Origin: Methylocystaceae bacterium | Lineage (GTDB): Bacteria; Pseudomonadota; Alphaproteobacteria; Rhizobiales; Beijerinckiaceae | DNA: 6,625 nt | NCBI GenBank assembly: GCA_003152255.1 | Contig: PLZT01000207.1 | Location: forward strand, 8,475-15,099 | Direction of reading: 5' to 3' | Shown: piece after piece, positions 1 to 6,561 of the stretch | Numbering within the stretch: the stretch's first letter is position 1 | Layout of the letters: the number at the start of each line of letters is the position of its first letter | Notes under the pieces: generated by a model | Seen by the model: only the letters and a program-made list of their open reading frames with translations | Database searches by the model: none | Told to the model about the DNA's origin: nothing | Program-made: the position numbers and the translations under genes

Positions 1-1218
1 CAGGATGATGTGGCGGGCTTTCCCGTAAATGACGAGCTTGTCGCCTTGGCCGAACGAGAAGCGGCGCGAGGACGCCGCGTCATTTTGGCGACCGGCGCGG
101 ATATTTCCATCGCCGAGAAAATCCAGAGCCGCTATCCATTCTTCGGCCAGATCATTGCTTCGACCGATGGCCGCAACATGAAAGGGGCGGAGAAAGCCAA
201 GGAGGTGAACGAACAACTCCCGGACGGCTTCATTTACGCCGGGGACTCATCGGCCGATCTGCATGTTTGGAGCCGCGCCTCCGCCGCGATTTTCGTTGGC
301 CGCTCGGCGAGGATGGAGAAGAAAATCAAGACCCGCACCGAACTCGCCGCCGTCTTGCCAACGAGGCTGCTTGGTTTTCCTTCATTTCGGCGCGGATTGC
401 GTTTCCATCAGTGGGCCAAGAATGCTCTTGTCTTCGTGCCGCTCGTTTTGGGTGGAAAGGCCAACGACCCCTCGGCGTGGCTCCACGCCCTGAGCGGCTT
501 CGTCGCGCTTAGCCTGTTGGCGTCGGCGACTTATGTTCTCAATGATCTTTGGGATTTGACCGACGATCGGCGGCATTGGTCGAAAAAGAACAGGCCGTTC
601 GCCAGCGGCGATTTGCCGATCGCCACTGGAATCGGCCTAATCGCTGGCGGCGGAGTGATCTCATTCTTGCTAGCGGCGCTGGTGAGTCCGGGCTGCGTGG
701 GAATGCTCGCGCTTTATCTTTGCATCAGTCTCGCATATTCCTTTCGGCTGAAGCGTGAGCCGATCATTGATGTTTTCCTTCTCGCCACGCTTTTTTCGAT
801 GCGTCTGGCGCTCGGCGTCGTTGTCGCCGGGGCGGTGTTTTCGCCCTGGCTTTTCGTTTTCTCGATGTTCATGTTTTTGTCACTGTCTACGGCCAAGCGC
901 CAAACCGAAATTACGCGCATGGTGACGCATGGGCTCGACGAAACTCCAGGAAGGGGCTATCGCGCGAGCGACGCGCCGCTGATCCTTTCGCTTGGCGTCG
1001 GCTCAATGATGGCGACGGTCCTGATTATGGTGATTTATCTTGTCGAGGACGCTTTTCCGACCGGATTCTACAAACACCCGCATTTTTTATGGAGCTTTCC
1101 GTTAATCATATTTTTGTGGCTCGCGCGGATTTGGCTGCTGTGCCACCGCGGCGAGCTGACGACGATCCCGTGGCTTTCGCGCTTAAGGACAAGCTCAGTC
1201 TTTGCTATGGGCTGTTGA
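1..1218 (+). CDS. HAD-UbiA fusion: UbiA-family polyprenyl-phosphate transferase with N-terminal HAD domain (5' partial, frameshifted 3' end)
   Basis: The frame is open from base 1, so the gene starts upstream; the GTG at 10 is not the real start, and the HAD nucleophile motif (DxDGT) lies outside the window. Numbering from that GTG, the rest of the HAD domain is visible: VILATGAD (24-31), the lysine in NMKGAEKAK (56-64) and YAGDSSADLHVW (76-87). A UbiA membrane domain follows: HQWAKNALVFVPL (133-145), the Mg/prenyl-phosphate motif NDLWDLTDDR (178-187), YSFRLKREPIID (243-254), KRQTEI (296-301) and GRGYRASDAP (314-323), with about eight hydrophobic segments. Relatives of this type, including the Rv3806c/NoeC branch, move a sugar-phosphate onto polyprenyl phosphate. 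A fused HAD could dephosphorylate the product; that is inference. Translation as written diverges after residue 383 (GEL) because of an apparent one-base loss, and stops at 1218. Family and architecture are clear; the substrate is not. Confidence 0.9.
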   Translation, partial: QDDVAGFPVNDELVALAEREAARGRRVILATGADISIAEKIQSRYPFFGQIIASTDGRNMKGAEKAKEVNEQLPDGFIYAGDSSADLHVWSRASAAIFVGRSARMEKKIKTRTELAAVLPTRLLGFPSFRRGLRFHQWAKNALVFVPLVLGGKANDPSAWLHALSGFVALSLLASATYVLNDLWDLTDDRRHWSKKNRPFASGDLPIATGIGLIAGGGVISFLLAALVSPGCVGMLALYLCISLAYSFRLKREPIIDVFLLATLFSMRLALGVVVAGAVFSPWLFVFSMFMFLSLSTAKRQTEITRMVTHGLDETPGRGYRASDAPLILSLGVGSMMATVLIMVIYLVEDAFPTGFYKHPHFLWSFPLIIFLWLARIWLLCHRGELTTIPWLSRLRTSSVFAMGC

Positions 1219-1250
1219 TGGCTGCGATGTTCGGCGCCGCCCTGCTGTGA
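1158..1250 (+). pseudogene. Out-of-frame C-terminal tail of the HAD-UbiA gene
   Basis: After the GEL codons ending at 1158 the upstream frame gives an atypical tail (TTIPWLSRL) and stops at 1218. The next frame over, starting with the last base of the Leu codon, reads DDPVAFALKDKLSLCYG, then a hydrophobic end, and stops with TGA at 1248-1250. This family typically ends with a charged DDPVxFALKD segment followed by a last transmembrane helix. Adding one base between 1158 and 1159 (a C would give E-L-H-D-D-P-V) joins the two frames into one normal C-terminus. This is either a true frameshift mutation or a sequencing/assembly error; there is no long homopolymer at the site to favour the latter. 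Confidence 0.85.
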
Positions 1251-1270
1251 GAAAGCGACCGATCTCACCT

Positions 1271-1296
1271 TCGTCTCCTTTCGTCGAGAGAGACGA
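1271..1296 (+). other. Hairpin in the gap after the UbiA gene
   Basis: A perfect 7-bp stem (TCGTCTC paired with GAGACGA) encloses a 12-base loop, starting 21 bases after the restored UbiA stop. It is followed by CGTTCTTTACTTG, which is T-rich but not a proper T-tract. It could be a weak terminator or an mRNA-stabilising hairpin. The 94-bp gap around it (1251-1344) shows no convincing promoter or ORF. Confidence 0.35.
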
Positions 1297-1344
1297 CGTT
1301 CTTTACTTGTTAATCGAAGCTCGAAAACCACAAGGTCGCGTGCA

Positions 1345-2574
1345 ATGAAGTCCCGCCCGACGCCCATGCGAATTCTGGACGACGACGCAACCAAGCCCGC
1401 GAAGCCTATCGTCCTGGTGCTCCTTGGCGCCTATTGGCCCAATCACGACGCGACCGGTCCCAATCAGAGTTTCCGGGCTTACGTCACGGCGCTGAGCGAC
1501 GAGTTCGAATTCATGGTCGTGGGTCGCGACGGGCCTTCGGGCTCCGACTCGGCGGAAGCCTCTCGCGGGCGATGGACCGACGATGGACTCGTAAAAGCGC
1601 GCCATTGCCGAATCTCCCGCCTTGGAGCCGAGGGGTTGCGCGACATTCTACGCGCGACGCCGCATGATTTGATGATCCTGAACGGTTTTTTCGATCGAGA
1701 ATTCACGATCCCGGCGTTGGCGATGCGACGACTGGGTCTGATCCCGCGGTTGCCGACGATACTGGCGCCGCGCGGCGAGTTTTCGGCCGGGGCGCTCGGC
1801 CTGAAGCACGCGCGCAAGCAAGCATATTTGCTCGCCGCGCGTGATCTTGGGCTACTCGACGATGTATGCCTCCACGCCACGAGCGAGCAAGAGGCCGATG
1901 AAATCCGCGATGGCTGCTCGTGGGCGCGCGATATCGTGGTCGCTCCGAACATCCGCGTGCTCGGCCCGCTGCCCCAAGCTGTGGCGCCCGCGGACGACGG
2001 CCGGTTGCGCATCGTGTTCTTGAGCCGCGTCGATCGAAAGAAGAACCTCGATTACGCCATCAAACTTTTGGCGAATGCACGCGCGCCAGTGACGTTCGAC
2101 ATTTTTGGCCCGGCGAACGACTCGGCCTATTGGGCCGAATGCGAACAACTGATTTCGCGCCTTCCTGCTCACGTCGAAGTCCCCTATCGCGGATCGATTC
2201 CCAACGCCGACGTGGCGGCGACGCTGGCGGGATACGACTTGTTCCTATTGCCGACGCGCGGCGAGAACTTCGGTCACGCCATTTTCGACGCCTTGGAGGT
2301 TGGCCTACCGGTTTTAATTTCCGATCAAACGCCGTGGCGCGAGTTGGAGCGAATCGGCGCGGGCTGGAGCCTTCCTCTCGCGGATCCCGATCGCTTCGCG
2401 GCTACCATCGATCGCATGGCCGCGCTTGCCCCCACCGAGCGAATCGCATTACGCCGGGCGGCGCGAGCATTGGCCGAATCCAGCTTGCAAGAAAGCGACG
2501 CCGTGGCGCGGATGCGCGCCATGCTAAACGGCGCGCTGCGCCGCTCCAACGAAATTGTCCGGACTCCTCGATGA
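1345..2574 (+). CDS. GT4 glycosyltransferase (GT-B fold)
   Basis: A 409-residue cytoplasmic, probably membrane-associated, retaining glycosyltransferase that would add a sugar from a nucleotide-sugar donor to a growing glycan. The N-terminal Rossmann half begins at VLVLLGAYWP (23-32), followed by the TGPNQSFRAYV loop (37-47) and TILAPRGEFSAGAL (138-151), and ends with LHATSEQEADEIR (176-188) and VAPN (199-202). The donor half has FLSRVDRKKNLDYA (225-238), DIFGP (252-256) and the GT4 signature GENFGHAIFDALEVGLPVLISDQTPW (306-331). In this signature the usual EX7E is E307-x7-D315, so the second acidic residue is Asp. The length is normal for GT4. The ATG at 1345 has AAGG at 1332-1335, nine bases upstream; a second in-frame ATG lies at 1366. 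The stop overlaps another ATG (ATGA at 2571). Acceptor and donor cannot be told from the sequence. Confidence 0.92.
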   Translation: MKSRPTPMRILDDDATKPAKPIVLVLLGAYWPNHDATGPNQSFRAYVTALSDEFEFMVVGRDGPSGSDSAEASRGRWTDDGLVKARHCRISRLGAEGLRDILRATPHDLMILNGFFDREFTIPALAMRRLGLIPRLPTILAPRGEFSAGALGLKHARKQAYLLAARDLGLLDDVCLHATSEQEADEIRDGCSWARDIVVAPNIRVLGPLPQAVAPADDGRLRIVFLSRVDRKKNLDYAIKLLANARAPVTFDIFGPANDSAYWAECEQLISRLPAHVEVPYRGSIPNADVAATLAGYDLFLLPTRGENFGHAIFDALEVGLPVLISDQTPWRELERIGAGWSLPLADPDRFAATIDRMAALAPTERIALRRAARALAESSLQESDAVARMRAMLNGALRRSNEIVRTPR

Positions 2575-2797
2575 CGACCACGACCGGACCGTCTGTCCAG
2601 GGCGTCCGCCTTTCACCTCGCGCCGCCGCGATCATCCGTTTGACGAAAATCGCGATGGGCCGCGCGCGCAGCCGGTCTCTTACAACGGTAATGCCTGTAA
2701 GGGCTTGTAGCTTGTCGAGCAATTCCACCTGGTGCAATATCAATTTGAATGCGGCGGCCATTCGCTGGATGTCGCTTCATTCGTGGGGGTCAATGGG
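2575..2797. other. Unexplained 223-bp gap between two GT4 genes
   Basis: Nothing here is recognisable. An ATG at 2571 overlapping the preceding stop (ATGA) opens a 76-codon + strand frame to 2801 with about 69% G/C at third positions. Its peptide (MTTTTGPSVQ start, many Ser/Arg/Asn) looks unlike a folded protein. The complementary strand holds a frame starting at 2761 whose first 60 or so residues (MAAAFKLILHQVELLDKLQA start, later VVRDRLRARPIAIFVKR) look more protein-like, but it then runs antisense into the GT4 gene. The two frames share third positions, so composition cannot separate them. A weak promoter-like pair (TTGTCG at 2713, CAATAT at 2735, 16 bases apart) precedes the next gene. 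It may be a decayed gene remnant or a long leader. Confidence 0.3.
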
Positions 2798-4108
2798 GTG
2801 AGCGACGCAGACGCCAAAAACCGGAAAGTGTCATCCGAGGACTTTTCTCCAGCGAGTTCATCGAAAGAAGTCGTGACAACTCATCAGACGTCCGAAAAGA
2901 ATCAACTTCGCGACGACAAGATCCGATTCGCCCTCGTCGTCTCGCATCCCATACAGCATTTCACGCCCTTCTACCGCGCGCTGGCTCAGTGCGAGGGGAT
3001 CGCGCTCAAGGTGTTTTTCTGTTGCCGGGTCGGACTCGAGCCTTACTTCGATCGCGAGATGAACACCCAGATCGCCTGGAACATGGATCTTCTGTCGGGC
3101 TATGACCACATGTTCTTGCCAGAAGCCTCGGAGATCACTCGTTCGGGCCCACTTAAAATCCGCAATCCGAGTGTTGGCGAGGAGCTTGCAAAGTTCGACC
3201 CTCAAGTCGTATTGACCCACGGATACAACCAATTGACCATGCTGTTCGCGCTTTGGTGGTGCCGGCGGAACAAAGTGCCGGCGATGCTGATCGGCGACAG
3301 CGAGCTTCTCCATCAGCGTCGCGTCGGAGTAAGATTCGCCAAGCGCGTATTGCTGCCTCTCTTGCTAAGTCAATATAAGTGCTTTCTGACGACCGGCGAC
3401 AACAACGAGGCCTATTACGCCCATTATGGAGTTGATCGTCGGCGCTTCTTTCGCTCGCCTTTCACGATCGACGAGGCGAACTACCGAGCCGCCGCCGACA
3501 ATCGGGCTCAGATGCGCCAAGCTTTCAGGCAGGCGCATGGGATTGGTCCAGACGAATTTGTCGTGCTGACAGTCGGCAAACTTTCCGACCGAAAGCGTCC
3601 TTACGATCTATTGGCCGTCGCGGAAACGCTGAAATCGACAGCGCGGGCGTCTCCTCCTTTCCACATCGTCTATGCGGGCGATGGCGCCAACATAGAAGAT
3701 CTGAGAACGACGGTCGCCGCGAAGAAATTGCCAGTCACGCTCTTGGGTTTCGTCAATGTCGATCGGCTGGCTGAAGTCTATTGCGCCGCGGATATTCTGG
3801 CGCATCCCTCGGAACTGGACCCCCACCCTTTGGTGCTAAGCGAAGCCGCCTGCGTTGGTCTGCCCTTACTAATCAGCGACCGCGTTGGAGCGGCTGGGCC
3901 GACCGATATTGCTCGCGAGGGGGAGAACGCCGTCGTTTATCCATGTGGCGATGTGCGGGCCTTGGCCGACGCCCTTCTTCGATTGGGACGGGAGCCGGAG
4001 ACGGTCGAGCGAATGTCGAAAGCGTCATTGCGGATATTCGGAGAACTCGATACCCGCAAGAGCGTCGCCGGCGCGCTCGCCGCGATAGAATTCTGCCGCG
4101 AAGCATAG
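2798..4108 (+). CDS. GT4 glycosyltransferase with HPIQHF N-terminal motif
   Basis: A retaining GT-B glycosyltransferase, probably adding one sugar in the same glycan pathway. The core begins at IRFALVVSHPIQHFTPFY (about 42-59 from the chosen start), followed by LEPYFDRE (80-87), a combination I associate with a GT4 subgroup found in polysaccharide clusters. The donor half has LTVGKLSDRKRPYDL (257-271), YAGDG, then PSELDPHPLVLSEAACVGLP (337-356). There the EX7E pair is D341-x7-E349, with the first Glu replaced by Asp. The start is uncertain: the frame is open from 2711. I chose GTG 2798 because GGGGG (2785-2789) lies eight bases upstream. GTG 2732, 2783, 2828 and 2873 are alternatives. Relatives usually begin right at the core, so the polar Ser/Lys/Asp-rich stretch before it is either an unusual extension or untranslated. 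The C-terminus looks complete. Confidence 0.88.
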   Translation: MSDADAKNRKVSSEDFSPASSSKEVVTTHQTSEKNQLRDDKIRFALVVSHPIQHFTPFYRALAQCEGIALKVFFCCRVGLEPYFDREMNTQIAWNMDLLSGYDHMFLPEASEITRSGPLKIRNPSVGEELAKFDPQVVLTHGYNQLTMLFALWWCRRNKVPAMLIGDSELLHQRRVGVRFAKRVLLPLLLSQYKCFLTTGDNNEAYYAHYGVDRRRFFRSPFTIDEANYRAAADNRAQMRQAFRQAHGIGPDEFVVLTVGKLSDRKRPYDLLAVAETLKSTARASPPFHIVYAGDGANIEDLRTTVAAKKLPVTLLGFVNVDRLAEVYCAADILAHPSELDPHPLVLSEAACVGLPLLISDRVGAAGPTDIAREGENAVVYPCGDVRALADALLRLGREPETVERMSKASLRIFGELDTRKSVAGALAAIEFCREA

Positions 4109-4140
4109 TCGACGCCGAGGGGCGCCAATCGGGAAGGACC

Positions 4141-4161
4141 GATCGCCTCGCTTTGGCGATC
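4141..4161 (+). other. Hairpin in the gap between the second GT4 gene and the CgeB-like gene
   Basis: A perfect 7-bp stem (GATCGCC paired with GGCGATC) closes a 7-base loop, TCGCTTT. It lies 32 bases past the preceding stop and is followed by ACCGCCTTCC, without a T-run, so it does not look like a standard intrinsic terminator. A smaller stem (GCGCC/GGCGC, 4263-4278) occurs later in the same 197-bp gap (4109-4305). I see no other supported element there apart from the ribosome binding site of the next gene. Confidence 0.35.
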
Positions 4162-4305
4162 ACCGCCTTCCGACCGACCTCGAAGCGCTCCGCGCGCCCG
4201 CTGGGGCGATTAGCTGTCGTGGCGGGGTTCCCCCGCCCGCGTGGCGACCAAGCAAGCGCGAAGCGCCAAAAGCGGCGCGGTTCTGAGCGAAAAGGCTAAT
4301 CCGCG

Positions 4306-5388
4306 ATGAAACTCCTTTACCATGGTCGAATGTGGGAGGGCAGCACCGCTCTTCAGAAATTCGAGGCGTTTCGGCGGCAGCCAGGCGTCACCGCGATCGC
4401 TCATGACGCGGGAAGCTTGAGCACGCCTTTCAATCTACTGGCGAGCGTGCGCTGGAAGCTTAGATGGCCATCGGATCAAGACCGGGAGAACGACAGACTG
4501 ATCGAGGCGGTCGCGACCGAGAGGCCCAATGTCGTATTTGTCGACAACAGCTCCTGCATTGCGCGCGCCACCCTTCGCAAATTGCGCGAAATATGCGATC
4601 CGCTGCTCGTCTACCACTCGCCCGACGATATAACCGCCTGGCACAATCTGACCTGGCCTGTCCGGCTGACGTTTCCCGAATGGGATCTCTTCTTCACGAC
4701 CAAAACGTTCAACGTTCCGGAATTGCGCGCCTTTGGCGTGCGCGATCCAGTGTTGCTCGGCAACGCTTTTGATCCAAAGCTTCATCGGCCTATGTCTCGA
4801 GACGAGGTCGGCGAGGAATACGAACGCTTCGATCTCGTCTTCATCGGAACGTTCGAGGAGGATCGCTTTCGCTACATCAGGATGCTCGCGGAGGCGGGGC
4901 ACACGGTCGCCGTCTACGGCAATCCCGCCAGAAGGTTTAGCCGCGGTTGGGAGATGACGCGGCACGAACGCATCACGGTCGGCCCGCCGGCTCTTGGGGT
5001 CGACTATTCGCGGGTGATGCACCACGGCAAGATCGCGTTATGCTTTCTGCGTAAAATGAACCGTGACCGCATCACGACGCGATCGATCGAGATTCCGGCC
5101 ATGAGACGGGCGATGGTCGCGGAGAAGACGGAAGAGCATGACAGCCACTTCGCGGACGGCTCCGAGTACTTTGGATTTCGTGACGAGACCGAGCTTCTCG
5201 ATAAAGTTCGCGCCCTGCTCGCGGACGAAGCGTTGCGGTTGAAGATCGCGGAGAGCGGGCGCGCGCGGTGCTTTGCATCTGGCTACACTACGGCCGATCG
5301 GGGCCTGGAGATGACCGCGGCGATAAAAAGGGCGGCCGCCGCGCGCCTCGACCAGCGAAAGACGACGGCCATCCTTGCTGAACGATAG
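4306..5388 (+). CDS. CgeB-like glycosyltransferase (GT-B, Glyco_trans_1_2-type C-terminal domain)
   Basis: A 360-residue soluble protein starting MKLLYHGRMWEGST, with a Rossmann-like first half containing VVFVDNSS (76-83) and LLVYHSPDDITAW (100-112). The second half has LVFIGTFEEDR (177-187), AVYGNP (202-207), then LCFLRKMNRDRITTRSIEIP (245-264) and EEHDSHF (276-282) with SEYFGFRDETEL (286-297). This run (small-residue strand, Asn/Arg pair, R-S/T-x-E-I-P-A, then a His/Phe-containing segment) is the pattern of CgeB/Glyco_trans_1_2 proteins. They act as glycosyltransferases in polysaccharide, spore-coat or protein glycosylation. The ATG at 4306 has AAAGG at 4291-4295 with a 10-base spacer. A run of R/A-rich residues ends the protein. 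It does not have the GT4 EX7E signature. The donor and acceptor are unknown; a sugar-adding role is inferred from family and from the neighbouring glycosyltransferases. Confidence 0.85.
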   Translation: MKLLYHGRMWEGSTALQKFEAFRRQPGVTAIAHDAGSLSTPFNLLASVRWKLRWPSDQDRENDRLIEAVATERPNVVFVDNSSCIARATLRKLREICDPLLVYHSPDDITAWHNLTWPVRLTFPEWDLFFTTKTFNVPELRAFGVRDPVLLGNAFDPKLHRPMSRDEVGEEYERFDLVFIGTFEEDRFRYIRMLAEAGHTVAVYGNPARRFSRGWEMTRHERITVGPPALGVDYSRVMHHGKIALCFLRKMNRDRITTRSIEIPAMRRAMVAEKTEEHDSHFADGSEYFGFRDETELLDKVRALLADEALRLKIAESGRARCFASGYTTADRGLEMTAAIKRAAAARLDQRKTTAILAER

Positions 5389-5393
5389 ACGAG

Positions 5394-5415
5394 CGATCCG
5401 TTTGCTAGCGGATCG
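5394..5415 (+). other. Hairpin just after the CgeB-like gene
   Basis: A perfect 7-bp stem (CGATCCG paired with CGGATCG) encloses the 8-base loop TTTGCTAG, six bases after the stop codon. There is no T-run behind it (AGGTTGAGC follows). Together with the stronger stem at 5433-5464 it could help end transcription or protect the 3' end of the upstream message. Confidence 0.4.
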
Positions 5416-5432
5416 AGGTTGAGCATGGACAA

Positions 5433-5464
5433 GCCGCGCGCATCGGGCGCGGACCGCGCGCGGC
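5433..5464 (+). terminator. Strong GC hairpin, possible terminator or attenuator
   Basis: A perfect 9-bp inverted repeat, GCCGCGCGC and GCGCGCGGC, every pair G-C, surrounds a 14-base loop. It is followed by GCGTATAGCTCTGTTTT, so a short T-run comes only nine bases after the stem. That spacing is poor for a classic intrinsic terminator, but this is the most stable fold in the window's gaps. It lies 44 bases past the CgeB-like stop and 70 bases before the next glycosyltransferase start, so it could separate their transcription. Confidence 0.35.
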
Positions 5465-5496
5465 GCGTATAGCTCTGTTTTGGGGAAGGGATCAGC

Positions 5497-5544
5497 ATGG
5501 CCCAACGTGATCGCGGACGGGGAAGCGAAATAAGATGGCCGTGA
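5497..5544 (+). CDS. Possible 15-codon leader ORF overlapping the next gene
   Basis: An ATG at 5497 sits six bases after GGGGAAGGG (5482-5490), one of the most purine-rich Shine-Dalgarno-like stretches in the window. It encodes MAQRDRGRGSEIRWP and stops at TGA 5542-5544, ten bases inside the following glycosyltransferase gene, in another frame. If translated, it could couple or tune initiation at 5535. The peptide has no recognisable function, and the ORF is short enough to be chance. Confidence 0.25.
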   Translation: MAQRDRGRGSEIRWP

Positions 5545-6548
5545 CCAAGCCGTTGCGGATTGCGATCGCCACGAGTGGGCGCTTTCACGTCCTGGATCTC
5601 GCGCGGGAACTAGACGCCCTCGGCCACGAGGTCCGATTCTATTCGTACGTGCCGAAGGCCAGGGCTCTGCAATTCGGTCTGCCCGCGCGCTGCCATGTCT
5701 CGTTGTTGCCCCTTATGTGGCCGTTCGTCGGATGGGATAGGCTTCTGCCAAAGACGGCGCCGGAGATGCGCGAAAAACTCCTCGGCTTCGCGCTCAATCG
5801 CGCCGTCATCGCCCGCCTGGATTCATGCGACGTTTTCATTGGCATGTCCGGGTTGATTCTCGAGGCGGCGCGCTTTGCGAAAAGCAAATTTGGCGCGCGC
5901 GTTTATGTCGAACGCGGCAGCCGACATATAGTGTCTCAAGCAAGAATCCTCGAACAAACCGGCGGCCAAACGCCAAGCCGAGTTGCGATAGAGCGGGAAC
6001 TCGCCTCCTACAAACTGGCTGACAAGATCGCGGTCGCGTCCGGTCAAGTGGTCGACAGCTTTCTCGAAGAAGACCCCAGCCTCGCGCCAAAGCTCTTCAA
6101 AAACCCTTATGGCGTCGATCTTGAACAATTCCCGCAAAGAAAAGCCATTCCCTCTGGGCCGCCGACCGTCTTGTTCGTGGGAGGCTGGACATATCGCAAA
6201 GGCGCCGATGTGCTGTCGGCGGCTTTGGAACAGCTTCCCGAGGCGCGGTTGATTCACGTCGGCGGTGGCGGCGACGTGAGCTTCCCGATTAGCGAGCGCT
6301 TCGTTCATTACGATTCCGTTCCCCAATGGCGGCTCGGCGAATTTTACGCCCAGGCGCATGTGTTCGCCATTGCGTCCAGAGAGGAAGGGCTTGCGCTAGT
6401 GCAATTGCAAGCGCTGGCGAGCGGTCTGCCGCTCGTCTGCACGGATCGCACGGGCGGCGCCGATTTGAGTTTGACCCCCGGGCTCGCCTCTCGAATCCGA
6501 GTTGTCTCGAGTGGACAGGGTGATTTACTAAAATCACAAACCGCTTGA
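5535..6548 (+). CDS. GT4 glycosyltransferase, apparently 3'-truncated
   Basis: The protein begins MAVTKPLRIAIATSGRFHVL and continues DLARELDALGHEVRFYSYVP, a normal GT4 start. ATG 5535 is preceded by GGGGAAG (5519-5525), nine bases upstream. Later landmarks are YVERGSRHI (124-132), NPYGVDLEQFP (190-200), FVGGWTYRKGADVL (214-227), the glycine-rich HVGGGGD (241-247) and SREEGLALVQLQALASGLPLV (281-301). There EX7E appears as E284-x7-Q292; I believe Gln is common in this subgroup. After TDRTGGADL and GLASRIRVV (317-324) the similarity stops. The last 13 residues (SSGQGDLLKSQTA) are encoded in DNA of different composition, and the helices that normally close the donor domain (roughly 50-70 residues) are absent. 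It probably was a sugar transferase of the same pathway. The truncated form may not fold or work; this reads as insertional disruption. Confidence 0.85.
   Translation: MAVTKPLRIAIATSGRFHVLDLARELDALGHEVRFYSYVPKARALQFGLPARCHVSLLPLMWPFVGWDRLLPKTAPEMREKLLGFALNRAVIARLDSCDVFIGMSGLILEAARFAKSKFGARVYVERGSRHIVSQARILEQTGGQTPSRVAIERELASYKLADKIAVASGQVVDSFLEEDPSLAPKLFKNPYGVDLEQFPQRKAIPSGPPTVLFVGGWTYRKGADVLSAALEQLPEARLIHVGGGGDVSFPISERFVHYDSVPQWRLGEFYAQAHVFAIASREEGLALVQLQALASGLPLVCTDRTGGADLSLTPGLASRIRVVSSGQGDLLKSQTA
6520..6537 (+). repeat. Inverted repeat GTGATTT-ACTA-AAATCAC
   Basis: A perfect 7-bp inverted repeat with a 4-base loop lies right after the point where GT4 similarity ends. It is inside the out-of-place end of the glycosyltransferase frame. 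It could be part of a mobile element end or a protein-binding site. Confidence 0.5.
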
Positions 6549-6561
6549 ACGGATTGGAATT

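Noticed and set aside
1479..2012. 177-codon minus-strand frame
   Set aside because: Antisense shadow of the first GT4 gene with Ser/Arg-rich low-complexity translation.
2681..2709. TACAA...TTGTA inverted repeat in the 2575-2797 gap, considered as a terminator
   Set aside because: Only five AT-rich pairs with an asymmetric interior and no T-run; too weak to claim.
1920..2801. 293-codon + strand frame overlapping the first GT4 gene
   Set aside because: Most of it is an Arg-rich out-of-frame reading of the GT4 gene; only its last 76 codons, after the ATGA overlap, merit mention and are described separately.
3781..4299. 172-codon + strand frame across the end of the second GT4 gene and the following gap
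   Set aside because: Arg-rich out-of-frame reading with no domain, although it covers most of the 4109-4305 gap.
4435..5025. 196-codon open frame on the minus strand
   Set aside because: It lies entirely antisense within the well-supported CgeB-like gene and has no recognisable motif; long antisense frames are common in GC-rich DNA.
5425..5472. 15-codon ORF with GAGG upstream
   Set aside because: The ORF consists mainly of the GC hairpin sequence, giving an Arg/Ala-rich peptide; nothing supports translation.
5038..5505. 155-codon minus-strand frame covering the 5389-5505 gap
   Set aside because: Mostly antisense to the CgeB-like gene; the part in the gap is Arg/Ala-rich and passes through the inverted repeats.
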